Of a stretch of 64,000 bases of DNA, positions 9,325-19,883 are shown piece after piece. The translations under genes and the position numbers were made by a program. The stretch comes from Rhodothermales bacterium (GTDB lineage Bacteria; Bacteroidota; Rhodothermia; Rhodothermales; JAHQVL01). The DNA is taken from NCBI GenBank assembly GCA_041391505.1, contig JAWKNW010000029.1, forward strand, positions 4,492 through 68,491. The letters are read 5' to 3'. The notes beneath the pieces are model-generated. The model saw nothing but the letters and a program-made list of their open reading frames with translations, ran no database searches and was not told the DNA's origin. How positions within the stretch are numbered: position 1 is the first letter of the stretch; every line of letters begins with the position of its first letter.

Positions 9325-9927
9325 ATGTTCACGGGCATTATCGAAGAAGTAGGCCGCATCGCCGGCGTGGACGACCTCGGCGGCGGCAAGCGCCTGCGCA
9401 TCGAGACCTCCTTCGCGCCCGAGCTGAAACCCGACGAGAGCGTCGCCATCAACGGCGCGTGCATGACCGTCGTGCGGGTTGAGGACCGCGCCTTCGAGGT
9501 GGTCGTGATCGAGGAATCCCTGCGAAAGACGACGCTGGGCACGTTCGAGCCGGGCACGCGCGTCAATCTGGAGCGAGCCATGCGGGCGGATGGCCGGATG
9601 GACGGGCATTTCGTGCAGGGCCACGTCGACGGCACCGGCGTCGTCGAATCCGTCGTCGAGGAGGCCACCGATCGCCTCTACCGTATCCGGTTCGCGCCCG
9701 AGCAGGCCGCCTACCTGGTCCCCCAGGGCTCCATCGCCATCGACGGCATCAGCCTGACCATCGCGCGGCTGGACGAAAACGCGCTCACCGTCGCCATCAT
9801 CCCGCATACCTTTACGCACACGAATGTGCCGGCGTGGGTCCCCGGAGCCGGCGTCAACCTGGAATTTGACATGATCGGCAAATACATCGTCCGGTTCCTG
9901 GAACGCCGCGAATCCCTCAGCCGGTAG
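9325..9927 (+). CDS. ribE: Riboflavin synthase alpha chain
   Basis: 200 residues, the usual length. It converts two molecules of 6,7-dimethyl-8-ribityllumazine to riboflavin. It starts with the classic MFTGIIEEVG and contains two tandem lumazine-binding barrels; the second begins near MFTGII-like LDENALTVAII and ends with GKYIVRFLERR. The repeat-1 motif GACMTVV and the repeat-2 motif DGISLTIARL are clear. It lies downstream of ribD in the same direction. Confidence 0.95.
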   Translation: MFTGIIEEVGRIAGVDDLGGGKRLRIETSFAPELKPDESVAINGACMTVVRVEDRAFEVVVIEESLRKTTLGTFEPGTRVNLERAMRADGRMDGHFVQGHVDGTGVVESVVEEATDRLYRIRFAPEQAAYLVPQGSIAIDGISLTIARLDENALTVAIIPHTFTHTNVPAWVPGAGVNLEFDMIGKYIVRFLERRESLSR

Positions 9928-10087
9928 GGACACGACACGTCGTGTCTCAACATAATCGCATCATACGATCTTTGCTCTGCCGCGCGGGATCCAGAGCACC
10001 CGAGTTGAATATCATAGACCTGACATCCTGTCACCCCGCGATCCCCCGGCCCAGGACCAACCACGCTTCCCGCATCCGGCACCCGTC

Positions 10088-11480
<1,393 letters not shown>

Positions 11481-11488
<8 letters not shown>

Positions 11489-12809
11489 AGAATCGGTACA
11501 GGAACGCTTCGGGATCGTCGGCACCTCGGCCGCGATCCGGCATGTCATCGATCAGATGCGGCTCGTGGCTCGCACGGAAGTCAACGTCCTGATCCAGGGC
11601 GAGAGCGGCGTCGGCAAGGAGGTGATCGCGAAGGCGATCCACGAGATGGGAACGCGCCGGCACAAGGCGCTCGTCATCGTGAACTGCGGCGCGATCCCCG
11701 AGGGGCTGATCGAGTCCGAGCTCTTCGGCGCCGAGAAGGGCGCGTACACTGGGGCGGTAGACCGCCGCAGCGGGCACTTCGAAGAGGCCGACGGCGGCAG
11801 CATCTTTCTGGATGAAATCGGCGAGATGCCGCTCGCGGCGCAGGTGCGCCTCCTGCGCGTCCTCGAGACGGGCGAGTTTTCGCGCGTGGGGTCGTCGACC
11901 ATCCTCAAGTCCGATGCCCGCGTCATCGCCGCAACGAACAAGGAACTCGGCAAGGAGGTGCAGGCCGGCCGGTTCCGGGAGGATCTCTACTACCGGATCA
12001 GCACGGTGATCATCCAGATCCCGCCGCTGCGGGACCGCCAGGAGGACATCCTGCCCATCTTCGAGAGCTACCTCCACCAGTTCGCGCAGAAATACAATTC
12101 CCCGATGCGCCGGCTGGACGATGCGGCCCGGCAGATGCTGGTGCGGTATCGCTGGCCCGGCAACGTCCGCGAACTCCGCAACCTCGCGGAACAGGTCATC
12201 GTGCTGCTCAAGCGCGACGTGGTGGGCGTGGAAGACCTCCGCACGTTCCTGCGCGGCGTCACCGCGTCCGGGGCGTCGAGCGAGATGGTGCCTTCCGTCC
12301 GCCCCGGGGGATGGAAGGAGGGAGAGGGGGATGACCGTGGCCGGGAGCTGATTTATCGCGCGCTGCTGGAATTGCGCCTCGAGATCCGCGACCTCAAGGA
12401 GCATATCGTCCGGATGTCGCCGGGCGTGCGGGTCCCGAAAGGGTCCGACGCGATGGAGTCGAACGACTACGAGCGGTCCGGCAGCCCGTTTGTCATCGTC
12501 CGGGAAAACGCCGGCGAAGACGCGTTTTCGACGCTCGTCGAAGAAGTGCCCTACGAGCTGGAGCCGACGTCCGTCCCCGGCCGGCCGCTGCTCGGCGCCG
12601 GATCGCCGCCGCCGCGCGACTACGACGACATCGAGCCCGAGGAAGAGGATGCCGAACCCGTTTTCCCCACGCTGGAATCCGCCGAGCAACAGCTCATCGC
12701 GGACGCCCTGAAATACTACAAGGGAAATCGCAGGCAGACCGCACGCGCCCTCGGCATCAGCGAGCGGACGCTGTACCGCAAGCTGAAGGAGATCGATGAA
12801 GAAGCGTAA
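11481..12809 (+). CDS. Sigma54-type (NtrC-like) AAA+ transcription activator without receiver domain
   Basis: 442 residues from the ATG overlapping the miaB stop (ATGGATAG). The AAA+ core starts almost at once: Walker A GESGVGKE, the sigma54-contact loop as GAYTGA (Tyr for the usual Phe), Walker B GGSIFLDEIGEM, sensor RVIAATNKEL and RYRWPGNVREL. An acidic, poorly conserved linker follows (about residues 290-390), then a Fis-type helix-turn-helix (KGNRRQTARALGISERTLYRKL). There is no N-terminal sensor or receiver domain, so activity may be set by expression or by a partner. Its 3' end overlaps the next gene by 14 bp. Confidence 0.88.
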
Positions 12810-13389
12810 CGAATCGCAAAGTGCACATCGCAACTTGCAAAATGGCCTGGGCCGCCCGGGTAGCCGAGTTCGCTCATGGTATGCCCCATGGTTCATGTTG
12901 CACTGTGCGATTTGCCTTTTGCCTTTCTCCGGTTGCGGCTTCTACAGCTTCACCGGCGCCTCCATCCCCGATAATATCCAGACGATCGCCATCCCCCAGG
13001 TGGTCGACAACAGCGTCAACACGTTCCCCACACTCGGGGATCAGATGACGGAGCTGCTGATCAACCGGTTCGTTCGCCAGACGCGGCTGTCGCTCGTCGA
13101 AAACGAGGACGACGCCGACGCGGTGCTGACCGTCGAGCTCCAGCGCTACACGAATGCCCCCTCTGCCGTCAGCGGCGAAGAGCGCGCCGCCCTCAACCGC
13201 GTCAGCCTCAGCGCCTCCGTCCTCTACATCGATCGCTCCGGCGACGACGAAAAGGAGCTCCTGCGCCGCACCTTCACCAGCTTCGAGGAATACGACCCGG
13301 TAAACCTCGACCAGGAAGAAGTCGCGGCCGTAGCCGCCCTCCAGAACCTCGCGGACGACATCTTTACAGCGGCTACGAGTAACTGGTAA
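12796..13389 (+). CDS. lptE: LptE-like outer-membrane lipoprotein (LPS assembly)
   Basis: 197 residues from the ATG overlapping the regulator stop; an alternative start at 12895 (residue 34) gives a compact lipoprotein signal MLHCAICLLPFSGC with a lipobox FSGC. The mature part (GFYSFTGASIPDNIQTIAIP, then a DQMTELLINRFVRQT region and a VLTVELQRY strand) matches the LptE fold that plugs the LptD barrel in Bacteroidota. The first 33 codons are an intergenic-type repeat read as protein, so the true start is open. Placed after the regulator, probably in its operon. Confidence 0.75.
   Translation: MKKRNESQSAHRNLQNGLGRPGSRVRSWYAPWFMLHCAICLLPFSGCGFYSFTGASIPDNIQTIAIPQVVDNSVNTFPTLGDQMTELLINRFVRQTRLSLVENEDDADAVLTVELQRYTNAPSAVSGEERAALNRVSLSASVLYIDRSGDDEKELLRRTFTSFEEYDPVNLDQEEVAAVAALQNLADDIFTAATSNW
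12813..12916. repeat. Degenerate inverted repeat overlapping the lptE start
   Basis: The left arm (12813-12845: ATCGCAAAGTGCACATCGCA...) and right arm (12886-12916: ...TTGCACTGTGCGATTTGCC) are imperfect complements built from the words GCGATTTGC and TTGCACTG. The right arm encodes the hydrophobic start of the lipoprotein signal peptide. Vocabulary is shared with 7934-7980. Confidence 0.55.
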
Positions 13390-13402
13390 AACTGGCTTCG
13401 CC

Positions 13403-13487
13403 GGTTCAAGGTGTCACGTTCACGGTTTAAGGCTGTCGCGACATGCACAGCGTGAACCCCGACTCCTTGAGCCTTGAACCTTGAACC
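13403..13487. repeat. GGTTCAAGG inverted-repeat element upstream of glycosyltransferase
   Basis: Left arm GGTTCAAGG (13403-13411), GTTCACGG, GGTTTAAGG; right arm CCTTGAGCC followed by two overlapping copies of CCTTGAACC (13472-13480, 13479-13487). The spacer is about 20 nt. The second CCTTGAACC contains the TTG (13481) that opens the glycosyltransferase frame. Confidence 0.78.
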
Positions 13488-14965
13488 TGCTACCTTTCTT
13501 GCCCATCCTCTACGCCATCGCCACGTTCGTTATGACGCTGTACGGAGCGAACCTGCTCTGGCTTGCCGTCATGTTTGTGCGGAACGATCGCCTGAAGGAC
13601 GGCCCGGTGCCGCCGGCGGACGCGCCGCCGCCGGTGGATCGCGACGGTCCCGCGGTCACGGTGCAGCTGCCGCTCTACAATGAACCGGTCGTCTGCGAGC
13701 GGCTCATCGACGCCTGCGCCGCGCTCGACTACCCGCGATCTCTCCTGGAAATCCAGGTCCTCGACGACAGCACGGACGAAACCACCGCCATCGTCGCGCG
13801 CCGCGTCGCCCACTGGCAGGAGCGGGGCGTCGACATCACGCTCGTCCACCGGGCCGACCGCGGCGGCTACAAGGCCGGCGCGCTCAAGAACGGGCTGCGC
13901 CTCGCGCGCGGCGCCTTCATCGCCATCTTCGACGCCGACTTCATCCCGGCGCCGGATTTCCTTCGGCGGATGCTTCCGCATTTTGATCGGCCGGACGTCG
14001 GCATGGTGCAGGCGCGCTGGGGGCATCTCAACGCCGGCGAATCGCTCCTCACCCGCATCCAGGCCTTCGGGCTCGACGCGCACTTCGCGCTCGAACAGTT
14101 CGTGCGCAACCGCGCCGGCTACTTCATGAACTTCAACGGCACGGCGGGCATCTGGCGCCGGGCGTGCATCGAGGACGGCGGCGACTGGGAGAGCGATACG
14201 CTCGCCGAGGACCTCGACCTCAGCTACCGCGCCCAGCTCAAGGGGTGGCGCTTCACGTTCGTCGGCGACATCGAGGTGCCGGCCGAGCTGCCACGCGACC
14301 TCGACGCGCTCCGCTCGCAGCAATTCCGATGGACGAAGGGGGCCACCGAGGCCGGCCGCAAACTCCTCGGCCGGCTGTGGCGCTCGGGCGAATCCCGAGG
14401 CGTCAAGGTCGAAGGCACCTTCCAGCTGACCGCCCACTTCGTCTTCCCCTGCATCCTCGCCGCGGCGCTCCTGCACGCGCCGCTGCTCCTGCTCAACCAC
14501 CTCGGGTACGACGGCCCCGGCCCCCTGTATTTCGCGTTCCTCGGGTTCGGGTTGATCGGGTTCTTCGGTTTTTTTCTGGCGCAGCTCTTCGCCCAGCGGG
14601 CGCTCTACCCGGACTGGCTCCGCCGCGTGGCGTTCTTCCCGCTCTTCATGGCCGGTTCGATCGGCCTCGCTCTCAACAACACCCGCGCGCTCGCGTTGGG
14701 CCTCGCCGGCAAACGGACGCCGTTCGTGCGCACTCCCAAAGGCGGAACCACGACGCACAGGCTCCGCATCTCGCCGTGGTCGCTCTTCGAGGCCCTGCTC
14801 GCCGCGTACAGCCTGGCCGGCCTCGTCGCCGTCACCGCCTACGGCGAATGGGCCGCCGTACCGTTCCAGGCGATGTTCGCGCTCGGCTTCGGTCTCGTAA
14901 CCGCCTACAATTTCCGCGATTTGCGGCGCCAGCGAGCGCCTCTTGGCACAACGCCGCGCGGATAG
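13481..14965 (+). CDS. Membrane family 2 glycosyltransferase (cellulose-synthase-like)
   Basis: 494 residues. Cytoplasmic GT2 catalytic domain with VLDDSTDET, the DXD motif DADF, the acidic base in TLAEDLDLSYR and the QQFRW acceptor motif, followed by four or more transmembrane helices (about 310-480) and one N-terminal helix. The architecture fits processive or lipid-linked glycosyltransferases (beta-glucan synthase / ceramide glucosyltransferase-like); the donor and acceptor are unknown. No ATG precedes the N-terminal helix: translation must begin at TTG 13481 or TTG 13499 in or next to a repeat arm. Confidence 0.85.
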   Translation: MNLLPFLPILYAIATFVMTLYGANLLWLAVMFVRNDRLKDGPVPPADAPPPVDRDGPAVTVQLPLYNEPVVCERLIDACAALDYPRSLLEIQVLDDSTDETTAIVARRVAHWQERGVDITLVHRADRGGYKAGALKNGLRLARGAFIAIFDADFIPAPDFLRRMLPHFDRPDVGMVQARWGHLNAGESLLTRIQAFGLDAHFALEQFVRNRAGYFMNFNGTAGIWRRACIEDGGDWESDTLAEDLDLSYRAQLKGWRFTFVGDIEVPAELPRDLDALRSQQFRWTKGATEAGRKLLGRLWRSGESRGVKVEGTFQLTAHFVFPCILAAALLHAPLLLLNHLGYDGPGPLYFAFLGFGLIGFFGFFLAQLFAQRALYPDWLRRVAFFPLFMAGSIGLALNNTRALALGLAGKRTPFVRTPKGGTTTHRLRISPWSLFEALLAAYSLAGLVAVTAYGEWAAVPFQAMFALGFGLVTAYNFRDLRRQRAPLGTTPRG

Positions 14966-15185
14966 TATCTTGCCAGGAGACGACGCGTGCCCCCGAGACA
15001 CCCGGCCGGCGGCGGCATACCGGTTCTGGATCGCATCTTTGCCCGGCGCGTCGCGTCCGCTCGTTTGCTCTGTACACCTGCTCTTTTCGAAACGACCGGG
15101 GAAATTCCGGCCAACGACCGAACCCAATGCGGTTCGGTAGCGTTTGCCTCGGTACGTATTCCGCGTAAATGCCTTGCATGAACCC

Positions 15186-16091
15186 ATGTCTGTTTACGAC
15201 ATCAAGGAGCCACTCGCCTGCTTGCGCGAAGGGAAGGCCGACGAAGCCATCCCGATGCTCGAACAGCTGAAGCACATCACCCCCGGGCATGTGACCTCCT
15301 ACGTCCTGCTCGCGCAGGCCTATGCGGCGGAAGCACGGTGGCAGGAAGCGATGATCACCTGGCAGCAGGCCGCGTTTCTCATGCCCAACAGTCCGGCCAT
15401 CCAGAAAGGGCTCGACCACGCCATGCAGATGTTCGCGATGGTGGGCCCCGCGCCGGAGCAGGACGGCGAGGAAATCGTCGTCGCGGATGCACCCGCTCAG
15501 TACGAGCCGGCCCCCGAACCCAACGACACCCTCCTCGACATCGAGGAGCCCTTGATGGCGGTCGAACCGGAAGAAGAGGAAGAAGACATCATCGCCGCCT
15601 TCCTCGCGCCCGATGACGACATCCTGCCGGATCACGCGACGTTCGAGGTCGACGTGACGGAAGATTTCGTGATCGACGAAGACGCCACGGACGAGGCGGA
15701 GGAGGAAGCGGGCGAAGAAGATCTCGAAACGGAGGCCACGGCGTTCTTCGACGAACCGGCCGAACCGGCCGAACCCGCCGAACCGCCGCCGGCGGCCAAC
15801 GGCGCCGCGCGGGCCATGCCGGCGGAAGACGAGGAACTCGATCGCCTCATCGCCGATCTCGAATCGGCCCGCATCGTGCCCAAGCCGGACTACGAAACGA
15901 TCGAAGCGCCCGACCTCGGCGCGCCGATCGACGACATGGTCTCCGAAACGCTCGCCCGCATCTACGAGGGCCAGAAGCAGTACGACGAGGCTGCCCGGAT
16001 GTACGACAAGCTGGCGATCCTCAAACCGGACCGCGCCGACGACTTCACCCAGAAAGCCGTCGAGTTGCGCACCCGCGCGAACAGCGAATAA
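15186..16091 (+). CDS. TPR-like protein with long acidic linker
   Basis: 301 residues from ATG 15186 (an upstream ATG at 15144 adds 14 unlikely residues). Two TPR-like helix pairs occur at the N-terminus (about 1-85) and one at the C-terminus (about 250-295, YEGQKQYDEAARMYDKLAILKPD). Between them is an extreme Glu/Asp-rich segment (about 90-235) with a PAEPAEPAEP tract. It probably mediates protein interaction in the cytoplasm; the role is unknown. anmK starts 9 bp downstream. Confidence 0.75.
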   Translation: MSVYDIKEPLACLREGKADEAIPMLEQLKHITPGHVTSYVLLAQAYAAEARWQEAMITWQQAAFLMPNSPAIQKGLDHAMQMFAMVGPAPEQDGEEIVVADAPAQYEPAPEPNDTLLDIEEPLMAVEPEEEEEDIIAAFLAPDDDILPDHATFEVDVTEDFVIDEDATDEAEEEAGEEDLETEATAFFDEPAEPAEPAEPPPAANGAARAMPAEDEELDRLIADLESARIVPKPDYETIEAPDLGAPIDDMVSETLARIYEGQKQYDEAARMYDKLAILKPDRADDFTQKAVELRTRANSE

Positions 16092-16100
16092 GCCGCCTCG

Positions 16101-17279
16101 ATGCCCGACGCCCCACCGCCTGTCCGGCTCGTCGCCGGCGTCATGAGCGGCACCTCGCTCGACGGGGTGGACGTGGCTCTCGCCCGCCTCGCCGGCTCCG
16201 GCCCGGGCATGGACATCGAACTGGTCGCCTTCTCCAGCATTCCCTACCGGGCAGACCTGCGCGACCTCCTGCTCGCCAACTCGGCGCCCGAATCGTCGTC
16301 CGTACGCGACCTCTCGCAGCTCAACGTCCGCCTCGCCCACGTCTACGCCGACGCCATCCGCACCGCGCTGGAACGCGTGGAGTTGACGCCAGAGGACCTC
16401 GATCTGGTCGGCCTCCACGGCCAGACGGTGCAGCACGTCCCCGACGCCGAAGACTGCGCCGGAGCGCCGACCCGCTCCACCCTCCAGATCGGCGACGGAT
16501 CGACCCTCGCCAACCTGCTCGGCGTCCCGGTGGTAGGCGACTTCCGCATGGCCGACATGGCCCTCGGCGGTCAGGGCGCGCCGCTCGTGCCGTATTTCGA
16601 TTATGTCTTTTTTGGCGACCCGGCCGAAAACCGGGCGCTCCTCAACATCGGCGGCATCGCCAACGTCACGATCCTGCCCGCCGGCGCCCCGCCCGCCGGG
16701 GTGTTCGCCTTCGACACCGGTCCGGGCAACATGCTCATCGACGCGCTCGCGCAGCGATTTTTTCATCGGGCGTTCGACCTCGACGGCCGCATCGCCGCCT
16801 CCGGCGCCGTCGTGCAAGACGTGCTGGACGTTTTGCTCGCCGACCCGTATCTGGCCAGAATCCCCCCGAAATCGACCGGCCGAGAGTATTACGGGCAGGC
16901 GTTCGTCGACTGGCTGGTCGCCGAGGCCGGCCCCGCCTGCCGGCGCGAGGATCTCGTCGCCACCGTCACCGCCTACACCGCCGCCTCGGTCGCCGATGCG
17001 ATGGAGCGCATCGTCGCCCCGCGCCATGCGATCGACGCCGTGATCGCCTCGGGCGGAGGTGTGCGCAATCCGGTGCTGATGGACGCCCTCACGGAACGCC
17101 TCGCCCCGGTTCGCGTGTACACGACCGACCAATACGGCCTCGACGCCGACGCCAAGGAGGCGCTCTGCTTCGCCGTGCTCGGTCATGAAACCATGCAGCG
17201 CGTCCCCACCGGGATGCCGGGCGTCACCGGCGCATCGAAGCCGGCGATCGCCGGGAAAATCTGCCTGCCCTCGCGATAG
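16101..17279 (+). CDS. anmK: Anhydro-N-acetylmuramic acid kinase
   Basis: 392 residues. Cleaves and phosphorylates 1,6-anhydro-MurNAc in peptidoglycan recycling. The N-terminal phosphate loop VMSGTSLDGVDVAL, the middle LLNIGGIANVT and FDTGPGNMLID segments and the C-terminal ASGGGVRNPVLM loop of the ASKHA fold are present. Length is typical. Neighbours: TPR protein 9 bp upstream and thiL about 50 bp downstream on the same strand. Confidence 0.94.
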   Translation: MPDAPPPVRLVAGVMSGTSLDGVDVALARLAGSGPGMDIELVAFSSIPYRADLRDLLLANSAPESSSVRDLSQLNVRLAHVYADAIRTALERVELTPEDLDLVGLHGQTVQHVPDAEDCAGAPTRSTLQIGDGSTLANLLGVPVVGDFRMADMALGGQGAPLVPYFDYVFFGDPAENRALLNIGGIANVTILPAGAPPAGVFAFDTGPGNMLIDALAQRFFHRAFDLDGRIAASGAVVQDVLDVLLADPYLARIPPKSTGREYYGQAFVDWLVAEAGPACRREDLVATVTAYTAASVADAMERIVAPRHAIDAVIASGGGVRNPVLMDALTERLAPVRVYTTDQYGLDADAKEALCFAVLGHETMQRVPTGMPGVTGASKPAIAGKICLPSR

Positions 17280-17332
17280 CCCACCCTGTCGCACCGCGCC
17301 GGTCGCGGTGTGCCGCCCCAGACGAAGTCGAC

Positions 17333-18394
17333 ATGCACTCAACGGAAGCCACCTTCACGCCCATCAGCACCGTGGGCGAGTTCGGATTGATCGACCGCAT
17401 CCAGGCCGTCCTCGGCAAGCCGGCCGATGGCGACATCCTGAAGAGCATCGGCGACGATGCCGCCGTGTACCGCATCGGCGAGGGGCGGGTCCATGTTGTC
17501 ACCACCGACGCCCTCATCGAGTCGGTGCATTTCGACCGCACCTTTGCCCCGATGAAACACCTCGGCGCCAAATCGATCGGCGTCAATGTGAGCGACATCG
17601 CGGCCATGAATGCCATCCCCCGATTCGCCACCATCGCGCTGGGTCTGCCGCACGACGTCTCGGTGGAGATGGTCGACGACTTCTACCAGGGCATGAAGAC
17701 AGCCTGCGAGGCGTACGGCGTCGCGCTGCTCGGCGGCGACACGACGGCCGCGCAGAAAATGACGATTTCCGTCACCGTGATCGGCGAGGCCCGCGAGGAC
17801 CAGGTGGTCTACCGGAGCGGCGCCCGGGCCGGCGACAAGCTGTGCGTCACCGGCGATCTCGGCGGCGCCTTCGCCGGCCTGCGCATCCTGCTCGACCAGC
17901 GCGCCATGCTGCAACGCATCGGCCAGGACTACAAGCCCGACCTCAAGGAATTCGGCTACGTCATCCGCCGGCAGCTGACGCCGGCCGCGCGCATGGGCAT
18001 CGTGCGCGCCTGGCATCAAGCCGGCATCCAGCCGAACGCCCTGATCGACATCTCGGACGGCCTGGCCTCCGAGGTCCTGCACCTCTGTCGCAACAGCGGC
18101 GTCGGCGCCCTGCTCGATGCCAAGGCGCTCCCCATCCACGAAGAGACCCGCCGCGCCGCGGCCCACTTCTCGCAGGATGCGGATACATACGCCCTCTATG
18201 GCGGCGAGGACTACGAACTGCTCTTCACCATGCCCGAGGAAACGCTCGCCCGCATGGAGGCCTCCACGTTCAAAGTCATCGGCACCGTCACCGACGCCTC
18301 GGAAGGCGTCCGCATCCAGACGCCCGAAGGCGCCGTCATCCCCCTCGAGAATCGCGGCTACCGGCACTTCGGCGGAGGCAGCGACGCCGGCTGA
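17333..18394 (+). CDS. thiL: Thiamine-monophosphate kinase
   Basis: 353 residues. Phosphorylates thiamine monophosphate to the diphosphate cofactor. AIR-synthase fold with IGDDAAVY, TTDALIESVHF, the KSIGVNVSDIAAMNA segment, ALLGGDTT and the C-terminal GGEDYELLF motif. Starts at ATG 17333 and matches the family over its length. Last gene of the anmK-thiL group; the convergent HEPN/MNT pair follows. Confidence 0.94.
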   Translation: MHSTEATFTPISTVGEFGLIDRIQAVLGKPADGDILKSIGDDAAVYRIGEGRVHVVTTDALIESVHFDRTFAPMKHLGAKSIGVNVSDIAAMNAIPRFATIALGLPHDVSVEMVDDFYQGMKTACEAYGVALLGGDTTAAQKMTISVTVIGEAREDQVVYRSGARAGDKLCVTGDLGGAFAGLRILLDQRAMLQRIGQDYKPDLKEFGYVIRRQLTPAARMGIVRAWHQAGIQPNALIDISDGLASEVLHLCRNSGVGALLDAKALPIHEETRRAAAHFSQDADTYALYGGEDYELLFTMPEETLARMEASTFKVIGTVTDASEGVRIQTPEGAVIPLENRGYRHFGGGSDAG

Positions 18395-18400
18395 CGCCTA

Positions 18401-18425
18401 GTCGAACTCGACGTTCACCAGCGCC
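18401..18425. repeat. 25-bp direct repeat flanking the HEPN/MNT cassette (left copy)
   Basis: This 25-mer matches 19316-19340 at 24 of 25 positions in the same orientation. The right copy lies inside the DUF6567-like gene, where it encodes ALVNVQFD. The left copy encodes ALVNVEFD followed at once by a stop on the minus strand. The pair brackets the MNT and HEPN genes, suggesting duplication or an insertion scar. Confidence 0.6.
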
Positions 18426-18451
18426 GGAGCAAGGCCGGCAAACGGTTTCGG

Positions 18452-18853
18452 CTACCGAAGCAGATCCGAAAAACGATCCCGCAGGAACGCGTAGGTAAAC
18501 GCGAGTTCGTCATAATACGTGATGATGTGCTGGTAGATCTCCTCGGCCATCTGCTGGTCGTACAGATGCGACGTCCTGTTGCGATCGTCCAGCATGTCGA
18601 GCCATACGGTCTCAGCACGGAGCCATCGTTGTGGGTACGCGTGCTTGAGTGCCTCACGCGGACTTCTGGATTCAACCCCTTCATATTCAAGCTGGCGACG
18701 AAGCGTTTTCCAGAAAAGCTCGACACAAAACTCGAAACGTTGGATGGTTGCATCCACGGTCAACTCACTCCGCTCCGCTCGGAGCGCATCGCCCAACCGA
18801 TCCAGGGCTCGCCCTAGATTTTCCATCGATTGTCGAATCTTCTCAACGCTCAT
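18452..18853 (-). CDS. HEPN-domain toxin / nucleotidyltransferase substrate-binding protein
   Basis: 133 residues, mostly helical, of the HI0074/HEPN kind. Carries the ribonuclease-type motif Rx4HxY as RNRTSHLY. In characterised pairs HEPN proteins act as RNases that the partner MNT protein inactivates by modifying the Tyr of that motif. The ATG lies in an 11-bp overlap with the stop of the upstream MNT gene, so the two are co-translated. First of two such modules in the window; the two HEPN proteins are of different subfamilies. Confidence 0.85.
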   Translation of the reverse strand: MSVEKIRQSMENLGRALDRLGDALRAERSELTVDATIQRFEFCVELFWKTLRRQLEYEGVESRSPREALKHAYPQRWLRAETVWLDMLDDRNRTSHLYDQQMAEEIYQHIITYYDELAFTYAFLRDRFSDLLR

Positions 18854-19127
18854 AAAGCACTATGCCTTCCTCGAGGATGCGGTCGCGAAGCGACTGCGGC
18901 GCCGTATCAAATCGAACTACGTCGATAAAAAGCAGCGTTCTGGTACGATCGACCTCTTCACGGATCCGCTGCCACTGCTCGCGAGAAGCCGCAGGGCAAT
19001 CGATGGCCAGATCGATATCGGAACGAGCATCATGATCAACCCTGGCGCGGGACCCAAATAAGAGCACCCGGGCCACCTCGGGCTTTTTCTCCAGCTTATG
19101 CGTGATGTCGTCGATGGCCGAAATCAT
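18843..19127 (-). CDS. MNT-type minimal nucleotidyltransferase (antitoxin)
   Basis: 94 residues. The signature GSx10DxD is exact: GSRARVDHDARSDID, with a third acidic residue in IDVVRFD. Minimal nucleotidyltransferases of this type transfer AMP to the HEPN partner encoded directly downstream. It overlaps that gene by 11 bp. Length is normal. Confidence 0.86.
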   Translation of the reverse strand: MISAIDDITHKLEKKPEVARVLLFGSRARVDHDARSDIDLAIDCPAASREQWQRIREEVDRTRTLLFIDVVRFDTAPQSLRDRILEEGIVLYER

Positions 19128-19237
19128 AGGTCATTTGTGAACCTGTGTGCATGAGCTTGATAGCCGGGTCGATGTCGACGGTTCCAACCCGTAGTCCGAG
19201 CGCTCAGCGTACGATACGTCAACAACGCGTTAATCTG

Positions 19238-19720
19238 CTATTCGAACTCGACGACGTCCGCGCGAACGGACACGACCGACTTCGAATAAAGGCCAAGATA
19301 GTTGCTCGCGTCGGCGTCGAACTGGACGTTCACCAGCGCCAGCCGGCGGTTGCCCACCGCCCCGTGCTGCGCCTCGAATTGCGCCCACAGGTCTTCGACG
19401 GCCGCCTTGTAGAGCAGCCCTTCTCCCTCGACCCGGAAGAGCGCCAGCGTCGTGGCCTGCCCCCCCTGGCTGGCCGAGAACCCGAGGATATAGCCGGCCT
19501 CGGCCTGGCCCTGCGCGTTGAGCGCGACGATCCTGAAATTGGCTTCGCCGAGTTCGACGCTCGTGCGATTGGCGGCGTAAAAAGCGCCTGAATTCACACA
19601 GCCGGTGAGGATCGCGGCCAGCAGAAGAAGACCCAGCAACGATGGGGTCGTGGCCGGGCGGTGTTCGGGTATTCTGACGTCACCTGCATCCGCAGGCATT
19701 CGTACGATCGTGCCGTTCAT
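19238..19720 (-). CDS. DUF6567-like lipoprotein
   Basis: 160 residues. A hydrophobic segment ends in the lipobox ILTGC at about residue 41, so it is probably a lipoprotein of the outer or inner membrane. The mature part (NRTSVELGEANFRIVALNAQG, SASQGG, LALVNVQFD, a final VSVRADVVEF strand) resembles the small DUF6567 family of Bacteroidota by pattern, which I recognise only from memory. Function unknown. Lies downstream of the cupin gene on the same strand with a 163-bp gap in which I see no gene. Confidence 0.65.
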   Translation of the reverse strand: MNGTIVRMPADAGDVRIPEHRPATTPSLLGLLLLAAILTGCVNSGAFYAANRTSVELGEANFRIVALNAQGQAEAGYILGFSASQGGQATTLALFRVEGEGLLYKAAVEDLWAQFEAQHGAVGNRRLALVNVQFDADASNYLGLYSKSVVSVRADVVEFE

Positions 19721-19883
19721 GGTAGATCAACCTCCCTTTGGTGATGGTGGAAAATCTCAGGGACAAGTAGTGACAGGGTAGGACGCGCCACTCCGGGAAG
19801 CTGTAATCGGAACGAATCGATCGCATGTAGGCCGCGCCCTCACCGCGGCGCGGCTCGGGATTCGCCCGCTATACTTCGGGCCG

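Noticed and set aside
13490..17342. Very long minus-strand frames across the glycosyltransferase, TPR and anmK genes
   Set aside because: They run antisense to well-recognised genes and are Gly/Arg-rich without domains, as expected in high-GC DNA.
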